A DNA stretch of 19,274 bases. Origin: an uncultured Christensenellaceae bacterium. Its GTDB lineage: Bacteria; Bacillota; Clostridia; Christensenellales; Borkfalkiaceae. Below are positions 13,016 through 19,274 of this stretch, in pieces; position 1 is the first letter of the stretch; every line of letters starts with the position of its first letter. Location of the stretch: NCBI GenBank assembly GCA_910586675.1, contig CAJUJO010000030.1:1-19274 (forward strand), given 5' to 3'. The translations under genes and the position numbers were made by a program. The notes beneath the pieces are model-generated. The model saw only the letters and a list, made by a program, of their open reading frames with translations, was not told where the DNA came from and did no database searches.

Positions 13016-14518
13016 ATGAAAAAATTGAAACGAGAAGCGGGTGTGCTTTGTCATATTTCCTCCCTTCCGGGGAAATACGGCATCGGTTCGTTCGGCAAAG
13101 AAGCATATAAATTCGCAAAAAAACTTGCCCGAAGCGGAGTGAAATATTGGCAGCTTCTACCGCTCGTCCAAACGGGCTACGGAGATTCGCCGTACAGTTC
13201 CGTCTCCTGCGGGTCGGGAAATCCGTATTTCATTGATTTACCTCTCTTAAAAAAACAGGGTCTCTTGTCTTCGGCGGATTTGAAGGGCGCGGAAATGCCG
13301 TGCGGCTCCGTCGATTACGGGGCGCTTTCGGAATCGCGCTATGCGGTTTTGCGCAAAGCGTTTTCCAACTTTTTCTTCGACGATCCCGATTTCCGCGCTT
13401 TTGTCAAGGGGGGCTCTGCGGAGGATTATGCGCTCTTCATGACGGCGAAAACGGTCTACGGCGGTCGTTTCGTCGATTGGGAAATGGGAATAAAATTCCG
13501 CAATCCCACTGTAATGGAAACATTTCGCACCGAATATCACGAGGAATATCTGTTCTGGCAGTTCCTGCAATATGAATTCCGCTTGCAGTGGGGGGCTTTG
13601 AAGAGATACTGTAACCGATTGGGGGTTAAGATTATCGGGGATATACCGCTTTACGTTGCGGGCGACAGCGCCGACGTATGGGCGAATCCGGAATTGTTCA
13701 AACTGGATAAAAACTTGAATCCCGTTAAAGTCGCCGGTGTTCCGCCCGATTATTTTTCCGAATCGGGTCAGCTGTGGGGCAATCCCGTTTATGATTGGAA
13801 GGCGCACGAGGCGCAGGATTTCGCTTGGTGGAAAAAGCGATTGACGGAAGCGCTTGAAACGTACGACGTCGTGCGCATCGACCATTTCCGCGGCTTGGAT
13901 CGCTATTACGAAATTTCCGCCGATGCGAAAAATGCCGTAAACGGTAAATGGCAGGATGGGCCGAAAGAAAAACTATTTGAAGGCTTGAATTGCGGTGAAA
14001 GCGTGATTGCCGAGGATTTGGGGCTTATCGACGAGGGGGTACGCGCTTTACTCGAAAAGACAGGCTTCTCCGGTATGAAGGTGCTTTTGTTTGCGTTCGA
14101 CGGAAATCCCGATAACGCTTTCCTTCCGAAAAATATTACAGAAAACAGCGTATGCTATACGGGCACGCACGATAACGATACGGTGGCGGGTTACGTGCAG
14201 TCGTTTGAAACGGAAGACTTTATTATTTTCCGTTCCCGCGTTGCGGCCGCGCTCGCGGAAGAAGACATTCTCGTTTCTCTCGGGGAAGGAGAAAAGGGCG
14301 TATGCGACGCGTTTTTGCGCATGGCGCTTGCGAGCAAGGCTCGCCTTGCGATTTTGCCCGTGCAGGATTTGCTCGGTTTAGGGAACGAAAGCCGTATGAA
14401 CATACCCGGAACGCAGTACGGAAATTGGATGTTCCGCTTAAAAAAACTTCCTTCTGCGGTCGCGATGAAAAAGCTGAAAAAATATATTAGAATTTACGGA
14501 AGAATCGAGCGTGTCTGA
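13016..14518 (+). CDS. malQ: 4-alpha-glucanotransferase (amylomaltase, GH77)
   Basis: Transfers alpha-1,4-glucan segments between maltodextrins, in glycogen or maltodextrin use. The 500-residue protein matches GH77, starting GVLCHISSLPGKYGIGSFG and WQLLPLVQTGYGDSPYSS. The catalytic residues are visible: Asp289 in VRIDHFRGLDRYY (nucleophile), Glu333 in VIAEDLG (acid/base) and Asp386 in TGTHDNDTVAGY. The C-terminus has LGLGNESRMNIPGTQYGNW. ATG at 13016 follows CGGAGA. The gene sits in an otherwise nucleotide/DAP operon with no other glycogen genes nearby. Its stop overlaps mscL by eight bases. Confidence 0.97.
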   Translation: MKKLKREAGVLCHISSLPGKYGIGSFGKEAYKFAKKLARSGVKYWQLLPLVQTGYGDSPYSSVSCGSGNPYFIDLPLLKKQGLLSSADLKGAEMPCGSVDYGALSESRYAVLRKAFSNFFFDDPDFRAFVKGGSAEDYALFMTAKTVYGGRFVDWEMGIKFRNPTVMETFRTEYHEEYLFWQFLQYEFRLQWGALKRYCNRLGVKIIGDIPLYVAGDSADVWANPELFKLDKNLNPVKVAGVPPDYFSESGQLWGNPVYDWKAHEAQDFAWWKKRLTEALETYDVVRIDHFRGLDRYYEISADAKNAVNGKWQDGPKEKLFEGLNCGESVIAEDLGLIDEGVRALLEKTGFSGMKVLLFAFDGNPDNAFLPKNITENSVCYTGTHDNDTVAGYVQSFETEDFIIFRSRVAAALAEEDILVSLGEGEKGVCDAFLRMALASKARLAILPVQDLLGLGNESRMNIPGTQYGNWMFRLKKLPSAVAMKKLKKYIRIYGRIERV

Positions 14519-15038
14519 CAAAAAAGAGAAAAAAGAAAAGAACAAAAATAAAGGCTTTTTCCGTGAATTCAAAGAATTTATCAGCCGCGGAAACATTCTC
14601 GATCTTGCGGTCGGCGTAATTATCGGCGCGGCATTCGGTAAAATCGTAACCAGTTTGACGAACGATATTATTATGCCGCTCATTACGTTGGCAATGGGAA
14701 AAAGTAATATTTCCGAGTTAAGCGTTATACTCCGTCCTGAGGAAATCGACCCCGCAACGGGCGAAATCATTACGCAGGCGCTTACCTGGAATTGGGGTAA
14801 TTTTTTACAGACTATCATTGATTTTCTGATTATCGCCTTCGTGCTGTTTCTTATCGTTAAAGTCATGATGCACATGAGAAAAGCACAGGAAAAAATCGTG
14901 GATGGCATGAAGGATCTTGCCGAGAAGCTGAAAAACGACGAAGACGAGAACGGGGAGAACGCGTCGGAACAGGCACCTACCGTATCTTCGGAAGCTATTT
15001 CCGCGGAGAGCGGGGAATCGCCTGAACAGAAAGAATAA
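14511..15038 (+). CDS. mscL: Large-conductance mechanosensitive channel
   Basis: Homopentameric membrane channel that opens under extreme membrane tension and vents solutes during osmotic downshock. The 175-residue protein has TM1 at about 28-58 (NILDLAVGVIIGAAFGKIVT then NDIIMPLI, the conserved pore helix), a periplasmic-side loop (about 62-96) and TM2 at about 98-120. It is preceded by a lysine-rich N-terminus (KKEKKEKNKNK) and followed by an acidic tail (about 140-175). Both extensions make it longer than the usual 130-150 residues. The GTG start at 14511 lies inside the malQ end, seven bases after GGAAGA (14498-14503), so it is probably coupled to malQ translation. It is the last gene of the run. 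Confidence 0.96.
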   Translation: MSDKKEKKEKNKNKGFFREFKEFISRGNILDLAVGVIIGAAFGKIVTSLTNDIIMPLITLAMGKSNISELSVILRPEEIDPATGEIITQALTWNWGNFLQTIIDFLIIAFVLFLIVKVMMHMRKAQEKIVDGMKDLAEKLKNDEDENGENASEQAPTVSSEAISAESGESPEQKE

Positions 15039-15040
15039 GC

Positions 15041-15069
15041 AAAAACAACCGCATTACGGTTGTTTTTTT
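15041..15069 (+). terminator. Terminator of the purA-mscL run
   Basis: AAAAACAACCG (15041-15051) pairs with CGGTTGTTTTT (15057-15067), an 11-bp perfect stem with a CATTA loop, followed by a seven-T tract ending at 15069. It starts two bases after the mscL stop. Confidence 0.9.
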
Positions 15070-15133
15070 ATAAATTAAAGATTAAATTATCACAAAATCG
15101 GCGCGCTCCCATTATGATAATTAGGGAGAGTTT

Positions 15134-15805
15134 ATGCGGATTTGTTTTGTGAGCGACGGTGATTTGAATGATTACGCGGAAAATTATTCCAATACGAGCG
15201 CGGACGTCGTGTGTTTTTCCTTTCAGGCGCTCGGACAGGTTAATTACGAGCGGGAGCTTCGCGGAGAAACCAATTTATTCGAGGATGCGGCGCTGCTTTC
15301 CAAAGAGGGAAAAAACGTCGTCGTTTGCGGTTGTTATACCGATGCCCGCGGCGTTCGCAGAAAGTCGGTCGTCGTCGCCGAACGGGGGCGAATCCTCGGC
15401 GTTTCCGATATGGTCAACCGTATCGACGGCGGGGAGTACCGTTGCGGCGCAGGCATCAAGATATTCGATACAAAAGCGGGAAAACTCGGCGTCGTCGTGG
15501 CGGAAGATTTGTACTTTCCGCAAGTTCTGCAAACACTTTCCGTGTGCGGCGCGGACGTCGCGCTCTGTATCTTTGAAGAGCCGAATGAAACTCTCGAACA
15601 GACGCTCATCCGTGCGGGGGCATATTTTTACGGACTTCCCGTTTGCATGTGTGCGCGCGGATACGCCCAAGCCGCAGACATTGCGGGGAAATTATGCTTT
15701 GCTTCTCCCGACAGTCCGTGCGTTTACGAAATGGAGCGGGAACAGGAGTTTCATCTGGTGGAAACGAGGCACAGGGGATTTTATAAAAAGAAAAGCGAAT
15801 TCTGA
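15134..15805 (+). CDS. Nitrilase-superfamily (carbon-nitrogen hydrolase fold) protein, probably catalytically dead
   Basis: A 223-residue protein related to carbon-nitrogen hydrolases but short (family members usually run 260-300). The matching core is NVVVCGCYTDARG, KSVVVAERGRILGV, IKIFDTKAGKLGVVVAEDLY and FPQVLQTLSVCGADVALC, colinear with the nitrilase pattern. The Glu-Lys-Cys triad appears to be lost. By alignment from memory, the Cys in the usual ICYDL is Ala123 (VAEDL), the Lys in YRKxH is about Met93, and the Glu in FPE is about Phe30. An intact frame and a good AGGGAGAG site (15123-15130) before the ATG argue against simple decay. It follows the mscL terminator and stands alone. TATGAT at 15113-15118 resembles a -10 box but lies too close to the start to convince. 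Function unknown. Confidence 0.72.
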   Translation: MRICFVSDGDLNDYAENYSNTSADVVCFSFQALGQVNYERELRGETNLFEDAALLSKEGKNVVVCGCYTDARGVRRKSVVVAERGRILGVSDMVNRIDGGEYRCGAGIKIFDTKAGKLGVVVAEDLYFPQVLQTLSVCGADVALCIFEEPNETLEQTLIRAGAYFYGLPVCMCARGYAQAADIAGKLCFASPDSPCVYEMEREQEFHLVETRHRGFYKKKSEF

Positions 15806-15851
15806 ATATGACAATTCCTCGACGGAATCATCCGTTCGGTTTGAAAATAAA

Positions 15852-15877
15852 AAACGGCGCGAAGCTTCGCGCCGTTT
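15852..15877 (-). terminator. Perfect palindromic terminator of degV
   Basis: A perfect 26-base palindrome with 13-base arms meeting between 15864 and 15865, core GGCGCGAAGCTTCGCGCC. Read on the minus strand it begins five bases after the degV stop and runs into TTTTTTATTTTC. On the plus strand only three Ts follow, so it mainly serves degV, though it may also slow transcription from the upstream + gene. Confidence 0.8.
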
Positions 15878-15881
15878 CCGG

Positions 15882-16751
15882 TTATTTTACGACTCTTGAG
15901 CAGGCGCACGCAAGCGCGCCGGGACCTATATGGCAAGATACGCTGAGAGAAAGGGGATCGGTAAATGTAAGCGGAATATCGGGAAAGGCTTCCCTTAATT
16001 CGTCGCCGAACAGCGCGGCTTCTCCGTCGTTTGCCGTATGCGCGACGGCGATCGTCATTTCTCCGTTTTTCACATATTCCGAAAAACGAGTTTCCAAGTC
16101 GCTCCTTAAAGCGGCTATCATCACGTCCTTTGCTTTTTTCAGAGTCTGAACCTTTTTGAATGCGTCCAGCTTTTCCCCTTGAATTTGAAGTACGGGTTTG
16201 ATTTTCAGAATCGTGCCGATGAGCGCTGCGGCGGGGGTAAGTCTGCCGCCTTTTTTCAGATATTTTAAAGTGTCGAGCGAAATGTAGATGCTGCTGTCGA
16301 ACTTGGTTTTAATGAGGCGTTCTTTTATTTCCCGCGCGTTTTTACCCTGTTTTGCAAGGGTAATCGCGTCGTAAACGCTCTGTTTCTGCGTAATGGAAAT
16401 GCGTTGATTGTCTACGACCTGCACGCGTTCTCCGTAATCTTTTGCAAGGCTTTCCGCAGTGTGGCAGGATTCCGAAAGTCCGCTCGACATGGGAATATGA
16501 ACGATTTCGCTTCCGTCGCATAATAGTTCGTCCCATAAGTCGGTAACGCTGCCGATTGCGGGCTGAGATGTGGAAACGGCGGCATCGTTTTTGAGATGCG
16601 CGTAAAATTCCGTCTGCGTCAGGTTAATGTCTTCGTAGTACTGCTCGCCGTCGATCAAAAAGGGCATCGGGAGGACGGAGATTCCCAGTTTCTCCGCTTC
16701 CGCTTGCGTGATGCCGCTGTTCGAGTCGGTAACGATTTTTACCTTCGTCAT
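15882..16751 (-). CDS. DegV family fatty-acid-binding protein
   Basis: A 289-residue DegV family protein. These bind a fatty acid in a cleft between two domains, and some (FakB) present it to the FakA kinase for phosphorylation and entry into phospholipid synthesis. Hallmarks are the N-terminal KIVTDSNSGIT, STSQPAIGSV (about 60-69), IPMSSGLSESCHTAE, LDTLKYLKKGGRL and the C-terminal SCHIGPGALACAC. No fakA lies in the window, so a FakB role is only a possibility. The start ATG has GGAGAG five bases upstream on its strand, and a consensus promoter lies at 16791-16819. It is transcribed divergently from nfnAB. Confidence 0.94.
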   Translation of the reverse strand: MTKVKIVTDSNSGITQAEAEKLGISVLPMPFLIDGEQYYEDINLTQTEFYAHLKNDAAVSTSQPAIGSVTDLWDELLCDGSEIVHIPMSSGLSESCHTAESLAKDYGERVQVVDNQRISITQKQSVYDAITLAKQGKNAREIKERLIKTKFDSSIYISLDTLKYLKKGGRLTPAAALIGTILKIKPVLQIQGEKLDAFKKVQTLKKAKDVMIAALRSDLETRFSEYVKNGEMTIAVAHTANDGEAALFGDELREAFPDIPLTFTDPLSLSVSCHIGPGALACACSRVVK

Positions 16752-16790
16752 ACTAACTCTCCAAATATTTAATTTATTGAACTATTTCAT

Positions 16791-16819
16791 ATTATATCAA
16801 ACGGGCAAGGAAAGGTCAA
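16791..16819 (-). promoter_or_regulatory. Sigma-A promoter of degV
   Basis: Minus-strand TTGACC (complement of 16814-16819) and TATAAT (complement of 16791-16796) with an exact 17-bp spacer, 40 bases upstream of the degV start. Confidence 0.8.
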
Positions 16820-16864
16820 GGAAATATACCGCGAATTCGATTATGAATATTTATTATAGTATAT

Positions 16865-16893
16865 TTGACAAAACAGTATATAAGTTGTATAAT
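16865..16893 (+). promoter_or_regulatory. Sigma-A promoter of nfnAB (full consensus)
   Basis: TTGACA at 16865-16870 and TATAAT at 16888-16893 with an exact 17-bp spacer, a full match to the sigma-A consensus, so strong basal expression is expected. The gap between the degV and nfnAB promoters (16820-16864) is AT-rich with no clear operator. Confidence 0.85.
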
Positions 16894-16942
16894 ATCCGTA
16901 TTATACGCTTTTTATAAAATTTTTAAGTTTTGGAGAGACAGT

Positions 16943-17785
16943 ATGTTTCGGATCGCGAAAAAAAACGCGCTCAATGATACGGTTATGTTGATGGAGATAG
17001 AGGCACCTCTCGTTGCCAAAAAGGCGCGTGCGGGGCAGTTCGTTATTCTCCGCGCGGATGCGCGGGGCGAACGCATTCCGCTTACGATTGCGGGGCGGAA
17101 TACGGAAACGGGAACGGTAACCGTGATATTTCAGATCGTCGGTGGCGCGACAATGGCATTGGGTGCCAAAACCGAGGGGGAATGTATTGCCGATTTCGTT
17201 GGGCCGCTCGGAAAGCCTACGCGGATCGAAGGATTGAAAAATGTTGCCGTCGTAGGGGGCGGGGTCGGCTGCGCCATTGCGCTGCCCGTAGCCCGCGCTT
17301 TACACGAGAACGGCTGCCGCGTTACATCCGTGGTCGGATTTCGGAATAAAGATTTCGTTATTTTAGAGGATGAATTCAAAGCGGTAAGCGAACGATTTTA
17401 TATGATGACGGACGACGGCAGCTACGGGGAAAAGGGAAACGTCTGTATGCCGCTTAATCGCTTGTTGGTAGGCGGAGAGCGCTTTGACGAAGTGATTACC
17501 ATCGGTCCGCTTATCATGATGAAGTTTGTCGCGCTCGCAACAAAACCGTACGGAATCAAGACGATTGCGAGCATGAATCCTATCATGATAGACGGTACGG
17601 GAATGTGCGGCGGCTGCCGCCTGACCGTAGGCGGGGAAATGAAGTTTGCCTGCGTGGACGGGCCGGAGTTTGACGCCCATTTGATCGATTTCGACGAGGC
17701 AATGAAGCGCTCCCGCGCTTATGCTGCGTTTGAACAGCGTTCGCGGGAAAAACATTGCAATCTTTTTACCAAAGAGGTGAATTAA
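16943..17785 (+). CDS. nfnA: NfnA-type FAD/[2Fe-2S] subunit of NADH-dependent ferredoxin:NADP oxidoreductase
   Basis: Small subunit of the electron-bifurcating transhydrogenase NfnAB, which couples NADH and reduced ferredoxin to NADP+ reduction in anaerobes. The 280-residue protein is a ferredoxin reductase-like/PyrK homologue. It has the FAD-binding RIPLTIAG (44-51), a nucleotide-binding VAVVGGGVGCAIALPVARAL (101-120), and the C-terminal [2Fe-2S] site DGTGMCGGC with Cys222, Cys225 and Cys237. Asp217 just before it matches the aspartate ligand described for NfnA. An upstream TTG at 16865 would fall on the -35 box. The ATG at 16943 after TGGAGAG is the sensible start. The next gene starts two bases after the last stop base. 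Dihydroorotate dehydrogenase electron-transfer subunit is the alternative, but the gltA-like partner favours Nfn. Confidence 0.9.
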   Translation: MFRIAKKNALNDTVMLMEIEAPLVAKKARAGQFVILRADARGERIPLTIAGRNTETGTVTVIFQIVGGATMALGAKTEGECIADFVGPLGKPTRIEGLKNVAVVGGGVGCAIALPVARALHENGCRVTSVVGFRNKDFVILEDEFKAVSERFYMMTDDGSYGEKGNVCMPLNRLLVGGERFDEVITIGPLIMMKFVALATKPYGIKTIASMNPIMIDGTGMCGGCRLTVGGEMKFACVDGPEFDAHLIDFDEAMKRSRAYAAFEQRSREKHCNLFTKEVN

Positions 17786-17786
17786 C

Positions 17787-19181
17787 ATGCCTGCTTTCAA
17801 TATGTCGCCCGTAAAAAATCCAATGCCTTCGCAGGAACCGCTCGTCAGAAACAAGAATTTCGACGAGGTCGCGCTCGGCTATTCCGAAGAAGCGGCAATC
17901 GCGGAAGCCAAACGTTGCTTAAATTGTAAAAATAAACCGTGCGTTGCGGGGTGCCCCGTAAACGTCATGATTCCCGAATTTATTTCCTTCGTCGCCGAGG
18001 GAAAGTTCGAGGAGGCGTACGCCGTAATCAATCGTTCGTCCTCGCTTCCCGCAGTGTGCGGCAGAGTTTGTCCGCAAGAAACGCAGTGCGAAGGAAAGTG
18101 CACGCGCGGACTCAAGGGCGAAGCGGTCGCCATCGGGCGCTTGGAGCGCTTCGTCGCCGATTATCATAACGCGCACGGAGAACGGCAGACCGTTCGTCCC
18201 GCGCGCAACGGGCATAAAGTCGCGGTCGTCGGATCGGGACCTGCGGGGCTTGCCTGCGCGGGCGATCTCGCCAAGCTCGGTTACGACGTAACCGTATTTG
18301 AAGCGCTGCACATGGCGGGTGGAGTGCTCGTATACGGCATTCCCGAATTTCGTCTACCCAAGAGCATTGTGGAAAAAGAAGTGGAAAATCTGCGCTCGCT
18401 CGGGGTGAAAATTGAAACCAATATGGTGGTCGGGCGCATTTTTTCGATAGAGGAATTAAAGGAAGAATACGGCTTCGAGGCGGTTTTCATCGGAACGGGT
18501 GCGGGGCTTCCCAAGTTTATGGGCATCAAGGGCGAAAACGCCAAGGGCGTGTATTCGGCGAACGAATATCTCACGCGAGTCAACTTAATGAAAGCGTACG
18601 AAGAGGACAGCGAAACGCCCGTTCTCCGCGCAAAGCGCGTCGCCGTCGTTGGCGGCGGAAACGTTGCGATGGACGCGGCGAGGAGCGCGAAACGCATGGG
18701 CGCGGATGAGGTTTATATCGTTTACCGCCGTTCGGAAGAGGAGTTGCCTGCGCGCCGCGAAGAGGTGGAGCACGCGAAGGAAGAGCAAATCATTTTCAAG
18801 CTGCTTACCAATCCCGTGGAAATTATCGCCGACGAGGAGGACAACGTTTCTGCGATTCGGTGCGTGGAAATGGAGCTAGGCGATGCGGATGCTTCGGGGC
18901 GCCGCCGCCCCGTTGTCAAGGAGGGGAGTGAATTCGAAATGCCTGTCGCCTGCGTGATCATGGCGCTCGGCACTTCGCCTAATCCGCTTATCAAACAGAC
19001 GACGGCAGGTTTGGATACGCGTTCGCGCGGGGAAATCGCGGCGGACGAATGCGGTAGGACTTCACTCGAAGGCGTGTTTGCGGGGGGCGACGCAGTAACG
19101 GGCGCGGCGACCGTAATTTTAGCGATGGGCGCAGGAAAAACGGCGGCAAAGGCGATCGACGAATATATTAAGAACAAGTAA
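17787..19181 (+). CDS. nfnB: NfnB-type (GltA-like) NADPH-binding subunit
   Basis: Large subunit of NfnAB, homologous to the small subunit of NADPH glutamate synthase; such genes are often annotated gltA. The 464-residue protein has an N-terminal double [4Fe-4S] domain with Cys44, 47, 52, 56 (CLNCKNKPCVAGCP) and Cys91, 95, 101, 105. Then come a GxGxxG FAD site (VVGSGPAGLACAGDLAKLGY from about 148) and a second dinucleotide site (VVGGGNVAMDAARSAKRMGA from about 288). The C-terminal VFAGGDAVTGAATVILAMGAG matches the family end. The ATG at 17787 follows AAAGAGGTGA (17771-17780), one base after the nfnA stop. No glutamate synthase large subunit is present, so bifurcating transhydrogenase is the better reading. 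A terminator follows. Confidence 0.93.
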   Translation: MPAFNMSPVKNPMPSQEPLVRNKNFDEVALGYSEEAAIAEAKRCLNCKNKPCVAGCPVNVMIPEFISFVAEGKFEEAYAVINRSSSLPAVCGRVCPQETQCEGKCTRGLKGEAVAIGRLERFVADYHNAHGERQTVRPARNGHKVAVVGSGPAGLACAGDLAKLGYDVTVFEALHMAGGVLVYGIPEFRLPKSIVEKEVENLRSLGVKIETNMVVGRIFSIEELKEEYGFEAVFIGTGAGLPKFMGIKGENAKGVYSANEYLTRVNLMKAYEEDSETPVLRAKRVAVVGGGNVAMDAARSAKRMGADEVYIVYRRSEEELPARREEVEHAKEEQIIFKLLTNPVEIIADEEDNVSAIRCVEMELGDADASGRRRPVVKEGSEFEMPVACVIMALGTSPNPLIKQTTAGLDTRSRGEIAADECGRTSLEGVFAGGDAVTGAATVILAMGAGKTAAKAIDEYIKNK

Positions 19182-19195
19182 GAAAAGGATTGTTC

Positions 19196-19224
19196 ACAGG
19201 GCGGGATCTCCGCCCTGTATTTTT
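19196..19224 (+). terminator. Terminator of nfnAB
   Basis: ACAGGGCGG (19196-19204) pairs perfectly with CCGCCCTGT (19210-19218) around a GATCT loop, followed by ATTTTT. It begins 14 bases after the nfnB stop. Confidence 0.85.
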
Positions 19225-19234
19225 GTATAACGAA

Positions 19235-19257
19235 AACCACGCGATAGTCGCGTGGTT
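19235..19257. repeat. Perfect hairpin at the window edge, possible IS200/IS605-type end
   Basis: AACCACGCGA (19235-19244) and TCGCGTGGTT (19248-19257) form a perfect 10-bp stem with a TAG loop. There is no T tract, and a terminator already lies just upstream, so a second terminator is unlikely. IS200/IS605 elements carry subterminal hairpins of this size with short loops, and the sequence after it (CAAAAGAGG) could begin a leader. The window ends at 19274, so no transposase can be seen. Other readings are a REP-like intergenic repeat or an operator. Confidence 0.35.
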
Positions 19258-19274
19258 CAAAAGAGGTTAACCGA

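Noticed and set aside
15168..15899. 243-residue plus-strand frame overlapping the nitrilase-like gene
   Set aside because: The other frame (15134-15805) has fold similarity and a good ribosome binding site. This one is Ser/Arg-rich and runs through the degV terminator palindrome.
16865..16942. N-terminal extension of nfnA from a TTG
   Set aside because: It covers the -35 and -10 boxes and the ribosome binding site of the gene, and the added residues do not resemble the family.
17787..19181. Glutamate synthase small subunit (GltD)
   Set aside because: The sequence is similar, but the partner is an NfnA-type subunit and no large glutamate synthase subunit is present.
1..19274. CRISPR array, prophage, toxin-antitoxin, tRNA or rRNA genes
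   Set aside because: No regularly spaced repeats, phage or toxin proteins, or RNA gene sequences were seen on either strand.

Overview
The window reads as ordinary chromosome from a Gram-positive anaerobe, most likely an uncultured spore-lineage member of the Clostridia. Supporting signs are strong GGAGG-type ribosome binding sites, a threonine T-box leader, an infC-rpmI-rplT operon with a structured leader, a YtxC-like sporulation protein beside thrS (the Bacillus arrangement), lysine/meso-DAP synthesis by the DapL aminotransferase, and an NfnAB-type electron-bifurcating pair typical of strict anaerobes. A narrower placement, such as gut Christensenellales-like lineages, is only a guess. Nineteen protein genes are supported, 17 on + and 2 on -. 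I see no tRNA, rRNA, CRISPR array, prophage or complete transposon.

Layout. 1-840: a leftward promoter leading out of the window, then a YtxC-like gene. 812-2992: sigma-A promoter, T-box with ACC (Thr) specifier, terminator, thrS. 3010-4386: promoter, attenuator-like leader, infC (rare ATC start), rpmI, rplT, terminator. 4397-7183: SpoU-type rRNA methyltransferase, yebC, proA, ending in a terminator shared with the convergent Nudix gene (- strand, 7192-7683). 7684-8009: divergent promoters. 8010-15069: a tight run purA-dapF-pyrG-dapL-malQ-mscL with no internal terminator seen, closed by a strong terminator. 15134-15805: a nitrilase-fold protein that appears to have lost all three catalytic residues. 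15882-16751 (- strand): degV. 16752-16942: divergent consensus promoters. 16943-19224: nfnA-nfnB and terminator. 19235-19257: a terminal perfect hairpin that might be the edge of an IS200/IS605-like element.

The genes serve translation (ThrRS, IF3, L35, L20, rRNA methylation), nucleotide synthesis (AMP and CTP branches), cell-wall/lysine precursor synthesis (DapL makes LL-DAP, DapF makes meso-DAP), glucan metabolism, osmotic safety (MscL) and NAD(P)H/ferredoxin balance. The best candidates for something undescribed are the nitrilase-like pseudoenzyme, the dapF-pyrG-dapL-malQ-mscL grouping, the mutually exclusive pairings in the infC leader and the terminal hairpin. None of these shows a wholly new system from sequence alone.
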